The position numbers and the translations under genes are program-made. Below are positions 1 to 14,600 of a DNA stretch of 64,000 nucleotides, piece after piece (positions within the stretch are counted from its first letter, which is position 1; the number at the start of each line of letters is the position of its first letter). Source of the DNA: Branchiostoma floridae (lineage: Eukaryota > Chordata > Leptocardii > Amphioxiformes > Branchiostomatidae); contig NC_049991.1 in NCBI RefSeq assembly GCF_000003815.2, positions 10,871,024 through 10,935,023 of the forward strand, given 5' to 3'. Under the pieces are notes generated by a model that saw only the letters and a list, made by a program, of their open reading frames with translations, searched no databases and was not told where the DNA came from.

Positions 1-322
1 TCCACAATAACTGGCCTGGATGTTAAAAGGTTGAATTGACAGGTCTCAAATTCTCAGGTAATGCCATTAACCTGTTACCATGGCAATGACAGCTCTCCTG
101 TCAGCCCCACAGCTATGCTCTTTGTGATGTGACATCTCAGGCCGGGCTTCCTGCTGTGTCTAACAAACAAGTCTCCAGGTAAAAGGAAAAATTAAGTAGA
201 TTTCTGCACGCAGCTGGTTGATAACAGCCTGCTTATAGTAACATCTCATAAAACATGTACTTACATGTCATTTCCTTATTAGATAAATGGGTCACTCTTG
301 TCTTGTACTAAATTTTTAACCT

Positions 323-2152
323 GTTCATAGCAGGGTTGTAGCCAGCGCCCGTCCTTCCGTCCTTTGACGGAATTTTGCAGCTGGGGACGGAAAAATATTT
401 TGCCCATTCCGTCCTCTGTGACGGAGAAAATCGATATGTAAAGATACAACAAAAACTAAAAATCTTGCAAAGATCTCCAAAAATTCAAAGGATTTTTTCA
501 CAGCGCCGGGGCAGGGGTCCGCATTTCAGGCTATTCAGAAGGCTAATTTTATCAGGTTTTTAGGGCCATATCTACGATAATAGTAGCAGTCACTTAACTT
601 CTTTTCAGTTTGACATAACAATATTTCAAGTCAAAGCGTCAAAGTCAACTAAAAACTCGTAAACAACAAACTTTACTCAGCTCAACATTAACGTTAACTA
701 TTGTCCGGTTTGCCATCCGAAGTTGAAGCGCTTATTTATAGCGCTAGTAGTATCTTCGATGCGCCGTTAGCCGCCGTGCCGTGCGATTGTTGTTGACGGT
801 CTTACATCCCTAAGTTGCCGCCTCGCTGTCAGACGATATTCCAACGGACATGTTTCAAGAAAAATACCCGGCGAAACCATTGTTCCGCGTCAGATTCTAT
901 TCTATAAACATGTGGGTTACAGTCTGATAAATATTTTGTAGAAGCACCGCTATGGGAAAGTGCAAGGAATAATCACGTAGCATACGAAGTTCGCTGTCAA
1001 CTGTCACACGACTGTTTGAAACTCTAACCAACAGCCGCGGCCTTTGATGAAGTCGGCGAAAAGGTGCACTGCCTCTGCAACAAGGAAGCCGACGGTCTCA
1101 CGGTGGGCGGGGCCACATGACGAGGCTTACCCCGAAAGCCCCGGCCCCGAAAGGAAATGCCAAGCTTCTTGGTTTTACATACAAACTTACGATGGTTTGT
1201 ACTTTACGTTGCCGAACCAAAGAGCTTCAAATTTAGAACAGGAAATTTGGGAACGCGACCCGCCCTTGCTCTAGAAATGTGTCAGAGAGAATTGATTTTA
1301 TTTTCCGCGCTGAAAAAGAAATGACGCTTACTAATAGTAAGAGCCTATGTGATCAACCCCGCTCCCCATATAAGGAGATTCCCGGGAAAATCTGGCTGTT
1401 CCGGGGAGGGGTCCCACCCCGCTATAATAGGACCGCGCCGGATCAAACCGTGGGTGATTCTTTCAAGTGATTCGTTGTACATGCTCGCCGTCTATGTTTC
1501 CAATCTTTGTAAAATGTTAAAATGCTACTTACCTCGTTCAGATGAACTGACAGATGAAGTGTGTTGTGTTAATCGACGGTTTCTCTCATCGGCGACGGTA
1601 GGAATCGACGTGAACTTTGATACGACTTAACTAAGTAAGACGCAAACGGCCGGTGTTGAAAATGTTTTATTCTCGCCGATGTGAGGGCGCCGTTATCCCT
1701 TGTATGTGCTATTGTGCTTGTGTATATTTCTCGTAGGACGTAGATACGTTATAAATTTTTGTTGTACTAAAAGTGCTGTTTCTTTTCTGTGTAAATTCTA
1801 TACAATATAGAAGTGCAGCTGTGTAACACGCTTACAATCTTACCCTCATACCAGCAATCTGTGCGATCACTGCGGTGGCGGTGGCATCGGCCCCTTTCCT
1901 AAATAAAATCCAGCGTAAAACCCTCGTGTAATTTCTTTTACCAAAACAGATGTATTAACAGCTCAAAATGCTGGAAATAGCGTTTCAGAGGGTCTAGATT
2001 TCAAAATTTTCCGGGGGAGCATGCCCCCGGACCCCCCTAGGAACGTCGCGCCTTTGGCGCGACATCTCGCGCCTACGGCGCTCGATAGGATTTTCAGTCA
2101 AAAGTGGGGGGACGGAAAATGATTTCGGGCTGGCTACAACCCTGGTTCATAG
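323..2152. mobile_element. Non-autonomous hAT-like DNA transposon with 8-bp target duplication
   Basis: The element runs from 331 to 2144 (1,814 bp). Its ends are perfect inverted repeats of at least 16 bp: CAGGGTTGTAGCCAGC at the left and its complement at the right. The 8 bp GTTCATAG are present on both sides (323-330 and 2145-2152), a clean 8-bp target-site duplication. An 8-bp duplication with CAGGG-type ends is characteristic of the hAT superfamily. Just inside the left end are repeated 'CCGTCC..GACGG' stretches. No transposase reading frame is visible; the longest frames (under 100 codons) have no BED finger or hAT dimerisation motif, so it must be mobilised in trans. On its minus strand, about 1970-2085, it carries a GC-rich module with the core CCGGGGGCATGCTCCCCCGG that also occurs in two other elements here. 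It lies in what would be an intron of the minus-strand gene at 2658-17481. Confidence 0.85.
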
Positions 2153-2657
2153 TAAAAGGCAAATAAATCACAACTACTTCACATTTCCATTGGACTGTAA
2201 AAGGTGTATCTAAATATTTTACAAAATGTTATGAGTCAAAATTATGAAATTTTGGGATGTGAGATTTGTCAGAAATACCAAATGACTCCTTTGAAGAAAA
2301 GGACAATCATTCACAGAAAAGCCACTAGGTGGCCCATTATTGAACTTGACCTTCTTTCCCCAACCCCTACCCACCTACTCCATATCATACGGATCCATCA
2401 ACAGCTTCTTGAGTTATGCTGTCCACACACAGACAGACACAAAAACCAAAACATAACCTTATTGTCAAAGTAAAAATACACTATTGACTTCCATCCATGC
2501 CAAAATTGATAATCAGCATTGATATCTGAAGGATTAGAGCAAATCTCATCGAGCGTTTTACTGTGATTACCCAAAATCACTGGTAGCTAAAAGTTTCCAC
2601 ACTACAGTAGATCTTGGGATGAACAGACTAGATAAATGAGTTTGTGATGATTCTTAC

Positions 2658-5600
2658 CTCCCCCAGAAGCCATGCAGACTGTACCTGGCTGGAACCAATG
2701 ATACCAGACTCTGACATGCAGTTGATCATTATGACTTATTATCTTCCTGCACACCAGATATATCAGGGCTACATCAGGTTGAGCCAATTGCAGACTGATA
2801 CTAGGAGCTGATGTCATTCGTTACTATGGCAACCACTTGCTCAACTGATGTCCATCAATTCTTGCTTGTTGATTGCAAGAAGGTACTTTCTTTAACCTCC
2901 TTGCTGATTGTGACAAAACGAGTCTGTACAATATTATCCCTGGAGCAGAAGATTTGCCTAAACAAGGTTGCATACACACAGATCCTGGAAATATGTGACT
3001 ATGCTTTGAGCTTAACCTTGAAGACAGATTTGTATCTCATGTCTCATCCTAGTATCTTTTCCTACAATAAGGATCTTAAGGCAAACACAACTGCACCAAG
3101 ACCAGCTATCTGTAACAGTCCAAAACAGACTACACTGATGACAGGGGAACACAACAGACAGGCATTGGGAAACATTTTTAAATACATCCCATTTAACCAA
3201 TTTCTTATCTCTACACTCAGGCCTGAGCTGTGACAATTTTTAAACAGTTTGGTTCACACCCCTGGGATACAAGTACAATAGCACTGCCCCCTGTGGTATA
3301 CTAATCACTACTAACTGCCTGAGTTTGATACAACTAGAACTGCCCACTGCTGGCGGTACAAAGACAGCAGATGTAGATTTGCACATAGGAATATCTGCAC
3401 AATAACAGCTAGGAACCCACATAACAAAACCCAAGGTTCAATACAGGTCACCACGGGGGCAGTAGACAGAAGCCAAGCGGAATTCAATTAAAGATCAGGC
3501 AATAGAGGCAGCCATGGTAGAGACTGGGTAATTGGGGAGCCCAGTGGTTGTCAGCAAGGATATTAGTGTTCTGAGACAGTCTGGGTGGGGGAGACCAGAG
3601 GAAGACTCCTGTAGTATGTCACACCTGGTAGGGATTACAGACTAGAGCTGGCAGGGGAGGATGGGGAGCACCTGTCCTACCTCCCAGTGGGTGGTGGTAT
3701 TCAGACAGAGCAACCCAGTTACATGTATGAAAAGCTTGGGCATTTAAAGTCTTTCTCACATGCCTGTTGAAGTATTCAGACAGAGCAACCTAGTTGCATG
3801 TAGATAAAAAAAGTCATTCTCACCTAGTACCATGTAGATAAAAAGCTTGGGCATTTAAAGTCATTCTCACGTACCTGTTGAAATGTATCACCTGATCATA
3901 ACCAAAGACATCCAAGAGATACAACATTTGACAGCTCTCTATATAAAACATAGCTTGCCTTCCTGTGGAGACACATGCACTAAAAAAATTGTCAGAGCCA
4001 AGTAGAAGAAAATATACTGGAAAACAGGATCGAAGTATGGCATGCAAATAACTTAAAAGTCAAACACAGTCGAAACCTACCTCTGGCTGCAAATCTATGA
4101 TGAACAGGAAAAGCCTTTCTGACAGCATCTTGAAGATACTTGGAAAGACGTGACTCTCTCTCCATGTCCACACTTCTTACCAAGCTATGAACAGTCTTGG
4201 TTTCTTCAATACTCCCTAAGTCAACAGCGACCTTCCAAGGTTCAAGAGCAAGTCAAAGGACAAGAAAACAGAATCCTTCCATATAAGACAGCATGCCAGG
4301 AAAATGTCCCCCCAATGACATGTTTGCAGCGATATTCTACTCCAGGTTGGGCCCCAGCAGTGTCAGCTTCAAACATGTGGTGGGTGACTCCTGATCCACA
4401 CTTCAGGTACCAGCTCTCTTCCAGTCGCAACTGTCATCGATACTGTCAGCTTACAAAACAGGAAACATCCACTCCTCTGGCAAGGTACAGGTCAAGATAT
4501 GTAATCTTGATGTTAAACCTTACTGTAACTTGAGTTCTCCTCTCAAGGCCTACAAGGGAGTCTCCAACTGGTCAGCGCTCAATTATCTAGTCTTGGTGAT
4601 GCTGACAACTCCCTATCTGCATCATTCATCAGGTTTAAACATCTACACCTCCTGATCCAAACTGACAGAAGGAAGCAAATTGTTTTTCCTATGATAGCTG
4701 CAAGTTTCCTGATAGGATAAATAAAGGTAAACTGGTTGGCCCTAAGAGCCGAGACAGATTGGCTCCTTTCCACATCACCAGTATCTACTGAAGAGTAACG
4801 GTCCACTCAAAACTTTTAATCCCAGATAACAGCAGTGTGCAGGCCTCTTGTTTTGACATATACTTGACAGTATTGGTCCTACTTTGAACCCCCCAGCTTG
4901 GAAGCTTCAAAAGAAGTCTGTACAGGAAGCACAGTGTGCAACTTAACAACTGGAAACTGGTGCCTGAGGCAATGGCTTAAGAGTTGTCAGTATGACTTTG
5001 GGCTAGTCTACAGTGATCTAGGTACCAGAAACTAAACACACATGCTTCGACTGGGGAGATACAAAATAGGTTTTGGAATCAGCAGTGGAAATCCCCTTGC
5101 TGTAACTGGATACTTTTTTGTTCTTCAAGTTACTGATTGTTTGCATAGAACTTAACTGAATAGCATATCAAAGGATTATCCTACTGTTTGACTGTAGTAG
5201 TGGACAAGATAGACTATAATGGACAGGGATATTTGTTTTACTATGGATTAAAAGGCCTATGTACTAAAAAGAAAAAAAATTCTTGTTCAGTGCAGACGTG
5301 AACCTTGTCATTGATGCTGTGCTCCTTAATTGACATGCCACTTCAACAAGTAAGGCAGCACGTTATATAAGCTTATAGGACTTTACTTTGGGAAGACAAA
5401 TTTCACCTGCATCACTTAGAAGGAAAATGTTCTGACAAGTTAACAATCAAAGTGATGGTTGACACAGTTGGGAGGTTTAATACCGTTGTCAGACGTATTG
5501 CATCAGGAAATCTATCTTTACAGTTCTCCAAGAAATATAGGTGACACAATGACAATGGTGGTGACAATTTTTAAAACATTTGATTTCTGATGCAAGTAAT

Positions 5601-8600
5601 CTAGTACAAATTTGGTACTGTCTTCTACCAAAAAAAGTTGGAAAATAGTACATATCAATATGATAGGGCTATGAATTGTAAAATTTTATCATATTTACAA
5701 TTATTGATAGAAACATGGAAATGAAGATACACATGTAGTATGACACTGTGACAGCATATCCCCAATGCCTATTATCCATTGCTATGGATTACAATATACG
5801 GATGCAGTCAGTAAGCATGCTAAATTTACAGGATTTAATATTCTGCACTGCTTCGACTCCCAATGTCTTTAAACGATTTCCTCCTAAGTTTCCGGCATCT
5901 CCATTGGTGGCAACCCTCCAGGTCTCAGAGTGCCTTTAGAGGTAACAAGGCCAATGTGTTGCCACCTAGCTAAGTCAGTAAGTGCTCCCACATGCTGAAG
6001 CTTTCCATTTGCCTGTCTCAGGACCCCTTCACATTTCACCTGAGTTCACCTGGAATGGTCCATGTCAGCAATGTTAGAAAAATGTTGCATGGCACGACTC
6101 ACAGAAGGATCATAGCTGTAAACCCTGGTTGAATTTTATAGCATAGCTGTAAGTTACGAAGTAGATATAAAGTACACCACTGAGTTAGGGTGGATGCAGT
6201 GGAAAGCCTGAATAAACATCAATGTATTTATCTAGCCCACATGCCAGCTGCTCTTGAACCTTGAGGAACTGAAGAATTTAAAGGCTCACCTTCAGTTATC
6301 ATGTTGTGCGGGTCTGCAGCAGCTTCCATAATGTCACACTTCCACAGGACAGCCAACATTTATCTGTACCACGTCCATTAATGTCAGACCCGCTCCCTCA
6401 AGGAGCAATAACAGAATTAATGAGCTGTACATTAACTTCCATCTGCCACAAATTTCCTTTAAGTACCCTACGGGCTCAGGGATTTAGCACCAGGAGATAC
6501 TTGCTAACTAATAATACCACTAAACAGGATGTTACGTATAGTCCATGTATCGTTCAACAAACCAGAATCTACTAGACCTACTGAATAAGCTGGCTATCAC
6601 CTATATGCACAGTGGACAATATCAGAGTACACAATCAATTCGAATCAAGGCAAGAGCTCCCTTGTGGTTGACCCTGTCAGGTGGTTAATGGAATTGTGGG
6701 GCAACTCAAGTCAGAATTAACAGAATTACTCTCCCTGGAGTCTTCGCAGAAATGAGGAGTAAATGCTAATTGTGGGCTAGATGCATATTGGTGTTTCAAA
6801 TCATGTTTAATAATGAGGATTTGAGGTTATATTAATGACTTTATTGCTGACCAATAGACTGAGAATGCCATATTTTCATCCTTTTCCCTTTAATAACAAA
6901 ACATTCTAATTTGAGGCAAGCTCCAAACTCAATATGCAAATATTCAGATAAAAACTCAAATGTTCAGACAAAACTAGCCACATGCAACCAGGCAACTAAC
7001 TGTACACGCGTGATACTGTTATCATGGTTTGCTCATGACTTAGACTCTATAACATTCTGATAACATATGGATGTTAAGGGCAGGATAAACCATTCTACTT
7101 TATTTTCATAGCAGCGATGTTTACAACAGTTACTGATAAATTAAGAGAAGATCAAGTTCAATCATACATCAAGACCAGCTGCTGGTCTGATTTCCCTGGT
7201 GGCAGGGCTGCCTGACCAAACCCATACACCATCTCCTCTTTCAGGGTCAAGAACAATATCAAAAGTCATTCCTTCACTGAGTTAAACCACCTTATGGGTA
7301 TTTTCTACAAGTATAAAATCACCTTCACATGCCCTTCAATGCCACATTTAACAAAAACCCACCAACTGATTCCTGTCAGACAGAATAGCTGGCAGGGAGG
7401 TTTTGTCCCTGACATTTCTGGTCTGTTCAATCTACAAGACTGCTAGACTCTATGAACTGGTAAAGTTACAGTCTTTGAAAAATATATACAGTCAATAGAA
7501 ATATACATACTGTCAAATGTCTTCTCAGATGCAGGAGTATGAAATGAAACAGACTGTTATTTTTTTACTGAATAGGCAAAGAAATCCAATCATTAATTCA
7601 GAGATCATACTAGACCTTAGTCATGTGGTGCATGGAGATTAGAAATAACCTGTCGGAAGATTAAACATGGTCCCTTAATGTTCGTGGCTTTATTCTGCCA
7701 TGTATTAATTATAACAGTTAGCAATAAATCAAGAGAAAACTGAGATTGGATTTTCCACTCACTTGCAGTCTACTTCTCATAATTTAGTCACATCACATTA
7801 AATTCCTTTAACGTTATACAAATTATTTCTATTTTTCCTGCTTAACTCTAGCAATTCTAAACATGCAACTGTCTAGGTTTCCAGGTTTAACACAGAAGGG
7901 TAAAAATTTGTCAGAAATAACATACTGTATTATCCTTGACATTGAAATACAGTAACACAAAGCTAGTGGATCCTTCCCAACTGGCCAGCTGGTTCCTTTA
8001 CAACAAACATCAATACATGCCTAATCATTTGCTTTTAGAATACATTTTTACCTTACCTTTATTACAAGAGGCCATCCTGCTCTACAGCTTCGGGAAAGAC
8101 ATGACAGGTTTAGTCTTATTGTGCTATTCAACAACATGAAACTCTCCTCTCGGAGTTGTCCTCTCTGCTTACTTCTATTACTAGCACTGAGACAAACCAG
8201 ATAGCGTACCCCCCTCTTGATTCGTGACATAGGGCATCATCTGTTTCTATATTCATGTAACCTACTGGCTAGATATGACAAATTACAGCAACCACATGAC
8301 TGTTAACTTGGCAATTTCCTGCTGACAGGGGCCAATGAATATGCTAAGAGTTTTTGAACTTGGAGTTCACCAAGCGGACAATTTGGACAGACAGCTTTTG
8401 TGAGAAGAGCCCCCAGCAGTGTGATTTGTGGTCCAGACGGTTACAATGGAAATGAGTTTGCAATTTGTCGATCCCAGCTCAAGTACCCCATTCCAATCAC
8501 ATATATAAAGTTTATGCCACTATTGGCAGTGCAATAGATCTCATTGCAACAACAGCACATCCATCAGAGAACTGCCATTGCTGACAGGGACAACTGGCAG

Positions 8601-11600
8601 TACCATAGCAACCAAATGACATGCTGCAAAAATTTATTGAATATAGACTTGTGGAAAATTGGTTACATTTTAATACCTGCTCATCAGAAAATGCAGTTAT
8701 CACACCTGCAGGCATAATTTCAAATCAAAATTTCATACACATTACCCTGGAGGCTGTAGTTCTGAGAATTGTGTTCACCATGATGCTTCTTCCTAACATG
8801 TTCTGATCCATACAAAGTGGCCATTACACAGCCAGTGGGAAATGGATGTCAATATTCTAAAGGAACATAAAATTGATGGTAGGTCTGATACACTGTGGGA
8901 AAGTAAGAGCATGTTTGGGTACATCAGATGGAGAGCTGTAACTCAACTATAGGTGGAAATCTACCATATAGGAGTACCTCCCCAGTTGGTGTGGCCACAG
9001 GTCACCACACAGGGCTCCACTGGCAAGAAATAGGATCAACTTTCAGTGAGAACAGGTGGCCTTGAGGGTCAGGATCTAATCCTATATATGGGACAGACGC
9101 AGGATAGGAAAGGCTCATACTTATTGCATTTATCACATTGTCCTTGACTCTTTTGAATGAAAGTTTGTTGTCTGACATAATGACTAGTTTGTGACTGTCA
9201 GAATGGTTACATCCTCCTTGCATCCTCTTATCAGAAGAACTTCCATCCTAATCCATTTGGCTCATTACATGGCTATCAACAAAAGGGTAAAACAGACATG
9301 AAAGCAGTCTCTTATCCCTACCAAATGCTTGCAGCTTAGTTCAGGAAATAACTTCACAGTACAGGACTTATGTTGTTCCAGTAGAATTAATGTACCAGCA
9401 GTCTGGATTTACAATATCAACCCTGTCTTGCCTCATGGCTAAAGAAGCAACAGAGCAACCATGGAAGCATGGCTCAGACATCCTCGTCTTCCCTTTTTAA
9501 TGGTCTTCATAAGAACTTTTCAGGTAATTCTATTCACGAGGACACAAGTACAGGCAAGATGGCAAATAGAAGAAGAAAAAAAAGATAAGATTATTGATAC
9601 CCTGACTTGTAGATCTACCTGTATCTTTGGCAAGATTTCCTTCAGTATATTAGTAGTGGGTGTTTATTGTGTTATTTCTAGGTCAGAGGTACAGCCAAGT
9701 GATGGCACACAAGACATCACAGATACATGCTGTTTATGAGAGGAGGAGCCAAAGGTCTACCTCACTGTTGTCTCAGGCTATCAACTCTGTGATAAGCTAC
9801 AGAATGGTGTTTACAGTCCATCAGACAAACTTGTCAGCAAACCAGATTTCCACTGCCTTCAGCAAATGGATGCCAGAGATTCCCATCATGACAAGCATGT
9901 CTCCTGTAGAATGGGGCATGGAGCCAGACTGGCTACCTCGCTCTTGGCAAATGGACCCATGGAATTTACTTGGACCCATGGAATTTACTTCTTTCGTCAG
10001 GCATCTTGGAAGTCTGGTCTTCCTCCCTCTTGTTGCAAAGAATATGAACCCATTGAAAATACTCATAAACCATATAGTATATAATATATAGTATATAATT
10101 ATGCAAACAATATATCAACACTAAAGAATAATAGAACAAATGATAACAAATCTTGTATTCTAAACATCACAATCAATGTGCTATTTTTTTAATATTTGCA
10201 CCTATATGAAATATTTTGTACAATGATCTCCATAGAACATTTGACACTCAAAATACATTTCCACTTCCAAGTCACTTTAACTTTAAGTAATACCTGGTAG
10301 TCAATACCTATTGAAATGCCCATAATGATAACGATGATGAGTATTGATACGGCTATAACATTAGAAATGTTTAACAAACTTTTCCTCCAGTATCAAAACA
10401 ACAAAGCTTGCAATAAATGATGAGGTCTACAATATGGGTTTCTTCCATCACAGTTGAGTCATGGCAAGCAAAAAGCACTAATGGCAAGTTTTACACTTCA
10501 TTCAGCAAAGGAAAGGCCAAGCAGACTGAGACTAAACCAACAGTGAGTTGAGGGTGGGAATGTATTTAATTCTAATCTAAATCATTGCAACAGACAGACA
10601 CTGACTGACTCCTCCTGGTGAAATCTGATGAGCAGAGTCTGATGTGTAAGCAGCCATGGGTAATGGTGTCCTGGTGAGAATGAAAACTTCATTACTGTGT
10701 TTCCTGCTGGGGGTTCTCAATCAATTTATGGTCTTCTGTGGTGGTCAGTGGACTCCCTCAGACTGACACTGAACACTCCACAGATACCCCTCCTCAAACT
10801 ACTGTTTAACCCTGTAAGGGAACCTATAAAGTTCATGGAAAACAAGAAACTCTAAAGTAAACTTCACAGAACAAAATAATGACTCTCTATGACCACTGAA
10901 ACAACAATCTTCCATCAATGCCATATTATGCAAATGGCAAGTCAGTGCATGACCTTGCCATTTCCAGGCCAAATGATTGTTTATACCCTGTCAACAAAAT
11001 ATGTTTAACTTGAACTACTTAAAAGTAGTGATAAATGATATTGAGATTCATGCCAGTGATAACAAGATGAAATACAATAATGATCTGAATCTAGCGAGAG
11101 CTCTACTGAAAGAAAACACCTTCAACAAACCTTGCATTTCTCTGTGCCAGAGCAGTTTTCTGGCTGGAGACTTTGCTGAAACAGCCCTGTCCCTGAAACT
11201 CTGCAGGACTGGCACCAAGGCTGCTGGGTTATCTGAGCTCAGTCCCTCCAGTCAAAACCATTTATCACTCTCAGGGGGAGGACTCTAGTCCCATCATAGA
11301 ACTAACAGTCTGATTCCAACTGACTTTTACTGTACACTCCACAGACTGTAGATTTACTGCTTCCGCTTGGCAGGGGCACACAAAAGAACCTGTCTGGAAG
11401 ATGTCTTCAGGTGTTTGATGGGGAATAATAGAATGTTACATAATTTACGACATGATTAAGTGAGCTGTGAAGAGTTGTAAATCATCGCAAGTTCTTTCAA
11501 CCTTGAAACCTGCCCTCTGTCCTAATCTGATGGTAGAACCACATTTTTGAAAATTACAGTTAGCCTGTAAGTGCCTGGGTCAGACCCATCAGGATTTAAA

Positions 11601-14600
11601 ACAATGCTAAATATGTTGTCATTAAAATAATGATTTTCATAATGATAGAACCAATAAATGATTTCACTTAGGCTTTGACTATATTCAGACTCGATATAAT
11701 GAAATAAAAATAGAAATTCTCAACATGACATAATTACCTGAAAATTTAATGTGCTGGACAGAAGAGTAACAAAGTTGACCTCCAGGTGGCAGCACTGTTG
11801 ACCTTAGGTCTGGGCTCTTCTGTCAGTTTATAAAGAAAATTCATTTACAGAGTATCACTTTCACCCAGGGGTTGGCTCAGGGCAGGGTGGACTGTGTACA
11901 CAGCACAGCTCAGTGTTGATAGAAGACAGCTGGCCTAACCAAAACCTGAACAAGCCTCTGGAACACTTATAACCACCAGTGGGGAATGTGTGAGGCACAC
12001 ACGCAAACTTTCAACCTCACCTTGATAACTTACAGGGTGGGGAGACACAATCTAACATCAAAATCATGGTAGACAGAACAGGTGGTTGGTTCATGACGAA
12101 GAGGGAAGAATTATTTACTCAAGAAATCTTGCTCACCATAAGTGGAGGCTGCAAGTTTATGCTGCATAAACAAAACTCAATATCTTGAGAAAGAATGGCC
12201 AAGGTGATTGATTACATTTATAGAATAAAACAAATGAAAATGTAACTTGTTTTCAGGAGTGTGCCTCAAATTCAATTGTCTGTTTGTCAATGGACCTTAC
12301 ATAAGCTCTTTGTAAATCATCTACAAAAACTTTTTAAACACAAGTTAAACTTCTTAACATAAACCAAGTAGCTGAAGTGTTGGCAAGCTTTGCTGTATAT
12401 GTCATTACAGACAACAGTTTGTCTTTTCATCATAAAGGCAGTTTTGCTGTGTCAAACTATAATCATGGTCACTTTTTTTACTCAAATATATCTTAAGTAT
12501 ATGTATATATAAGTTTCAAGCATATCATGATATCTAATGAGCTTGATGATATATTGTGAGTTTACACCTATTTCATAAATATAATACTTTTAGTAGCCCC
12601 TCATCAGCTAATGGTTTACTGAAAGGATTGAACCCAATAGGATGATGGAATCTACATGTATATCTTAAATCATTGGAAAACTAACAGCAAGAGAAATTAT
12701 TAATATTTGTTTTTCTGGCACACAATCCTGACTACAAGGAAGAGATTTCAACTGCTTGACAGCCATCATATAGAAATCAACCTACATATATTCTGAACGA
12801 AAAGGCAGTACAACAGAAAATAGAATTGTTAATGATATACTGAGACATTGTTAAACTGGATAGTGAGAGAGTGAGTGAGTGTGAGTGATTGTAAGGAAAA
12901 TTCTATAGGTACATTGACTGATGTTTACCAAGCTGGGTAAATGTCACAGAAACCTACCTTCAAATACCTCCAACCTCTCACCCTGTTACTGGGGTAACCA
13001 AGGAGTACACTGTATTCAAAATGCTCTCTAACAGATGGCCTGTATGAAATGTTCAATGAAACATTTCAATCTACCTAGCATGAAACTATAATCCAGCTGT
13101 GGATAATTCCCAAAGTACAGCTACTCCCCCTCCAAGAAATGGGGAAAAGATCAGCCTTTCTGTTGGTAGATTTAATGTCCCTGACCTACAGGTCATGACC
13201 ACTTGACCTCACCTTCCATTCTGACTTTTAAGATGGTGATGATGTGACAAAAATAGTGTCATGGTAAACTTAAAGGCTCCTTTTTGCCAGGTTCCCCAAG
13301 AATAAACATGTCATCGCACTTACATTCATATTGTCCCAACTGAGTCTCAACCTGCATACTAGTACATAATTTTACTGTCTTCTTACAAACCAGTATTGCA
13401 GACCTATTACCAAACTTACCTGGTCATTCTTATCAGCCATTACACTTAGTTTTAAAGGTAGACATGGAACTTCCTGGCAGTTTTAGTTAACATGTATGTA
13501 TGATGATGATGTGTTCTGTATCCATCCTGATCTTCATATAGATGTCATTCATGATAATCATGGCAGACGACAAAATGAGAAACATTCAGTCAGTTATGGA
13601 TAGAAACCTCCACACCTTACAGCAGGTAATTGTCTGAGGTAAGGTTGTGACAGCTGGGGTCTCAGACTATATAATCATAGAATATTTCTATAGCAGAAAT
13701 TGATAGCCCTAAATGCTTGAGGGCACCTCCCCACAAGTGCTCACACTTAACACAAAGATGGCATTTGATACAAGCTTTGGTACTAACAATGGGAAGACAC
13801 CCATTCCGGAGGCAATATTTACTTATTGTGAGAAAATTACATGTTCTGTTGCCTCCCTGGGGCTGGTAATTGTCAAGATAGGTGGATTGACTGGTGTCTT
13901 CTGTGTACCCGACAAAACTCAACCTGGGAGACAGTTGTCCATTGTCACCACCTGTTAAGTGGTCAAACAGCCTAACTTTTCATACTGCAGGTGGGAAAGT
14001 TCTAAATAACTTTACCTGCACAAAGACTAACTCAAAAGTTTAATTGATTATTAGCAGGTATCATTGAAAAACAAAGTAAGAGGTCTTCTCCAATCACTAA
14101 CAAAATTATAGGACATTGGGTATCTGGTATTTGTCATGTGTCTTCTTGGGAATCATCAAGATAAGACCAGGTACTGATAGGCTTACAACATTGGGGAAGA
14201 CTTTCATTGGTGTCTTCATACCCACTTTCATAGTAACTATATTATCATGACTAATATTTTCTTTCACAGTAAGACCTGCTTTTTAATCTTCACTGATGTT
14301 TATAATGTATTGCAGTTGAAAACAGTTCATACTTGCCCCCTCTCCCACAATACAATACAATGGGCACCATTAAAATGGCATTAGCTAGCTCTTTTCCACT
14401 CTATAATCCAGCTGCTTCACAGGCCATTAACTGTTACAAATCATGAGACAACCCTAACCTCAACTGAGGGTCTGCATGGGGGGGTCTTGGTAACGCTTAA
14501 CGGTGAAATCAGGAGGCCCGGTAACGCTTAACGGTAAATTCAGGAGGCCCAGTAACGCTTAACGGTAAATTCAGAATGAGTTACAAAGCATAACATTAAC

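Noticed and set aside
95..176. Exon-like stretch on the minus strand (TTGTTTGTTAG acceptor, 27 open codons, GTAACA donor)
   Set aside because: The phase does not fit the upstream exon ending at 2658, and composition is not convincing.
5748..5939. Frame containing FKRFPPKFPASPLVATLQ
   Set aside because: It felt repeat-like, but I could find neither ends nor a second copy in the window.
8048..8110. Minus-strand exon candidate before a GTAAGG donor
   Set aside because: The best acceptor gives a frame with a stop; the open frame lacks an acceptor in phase.
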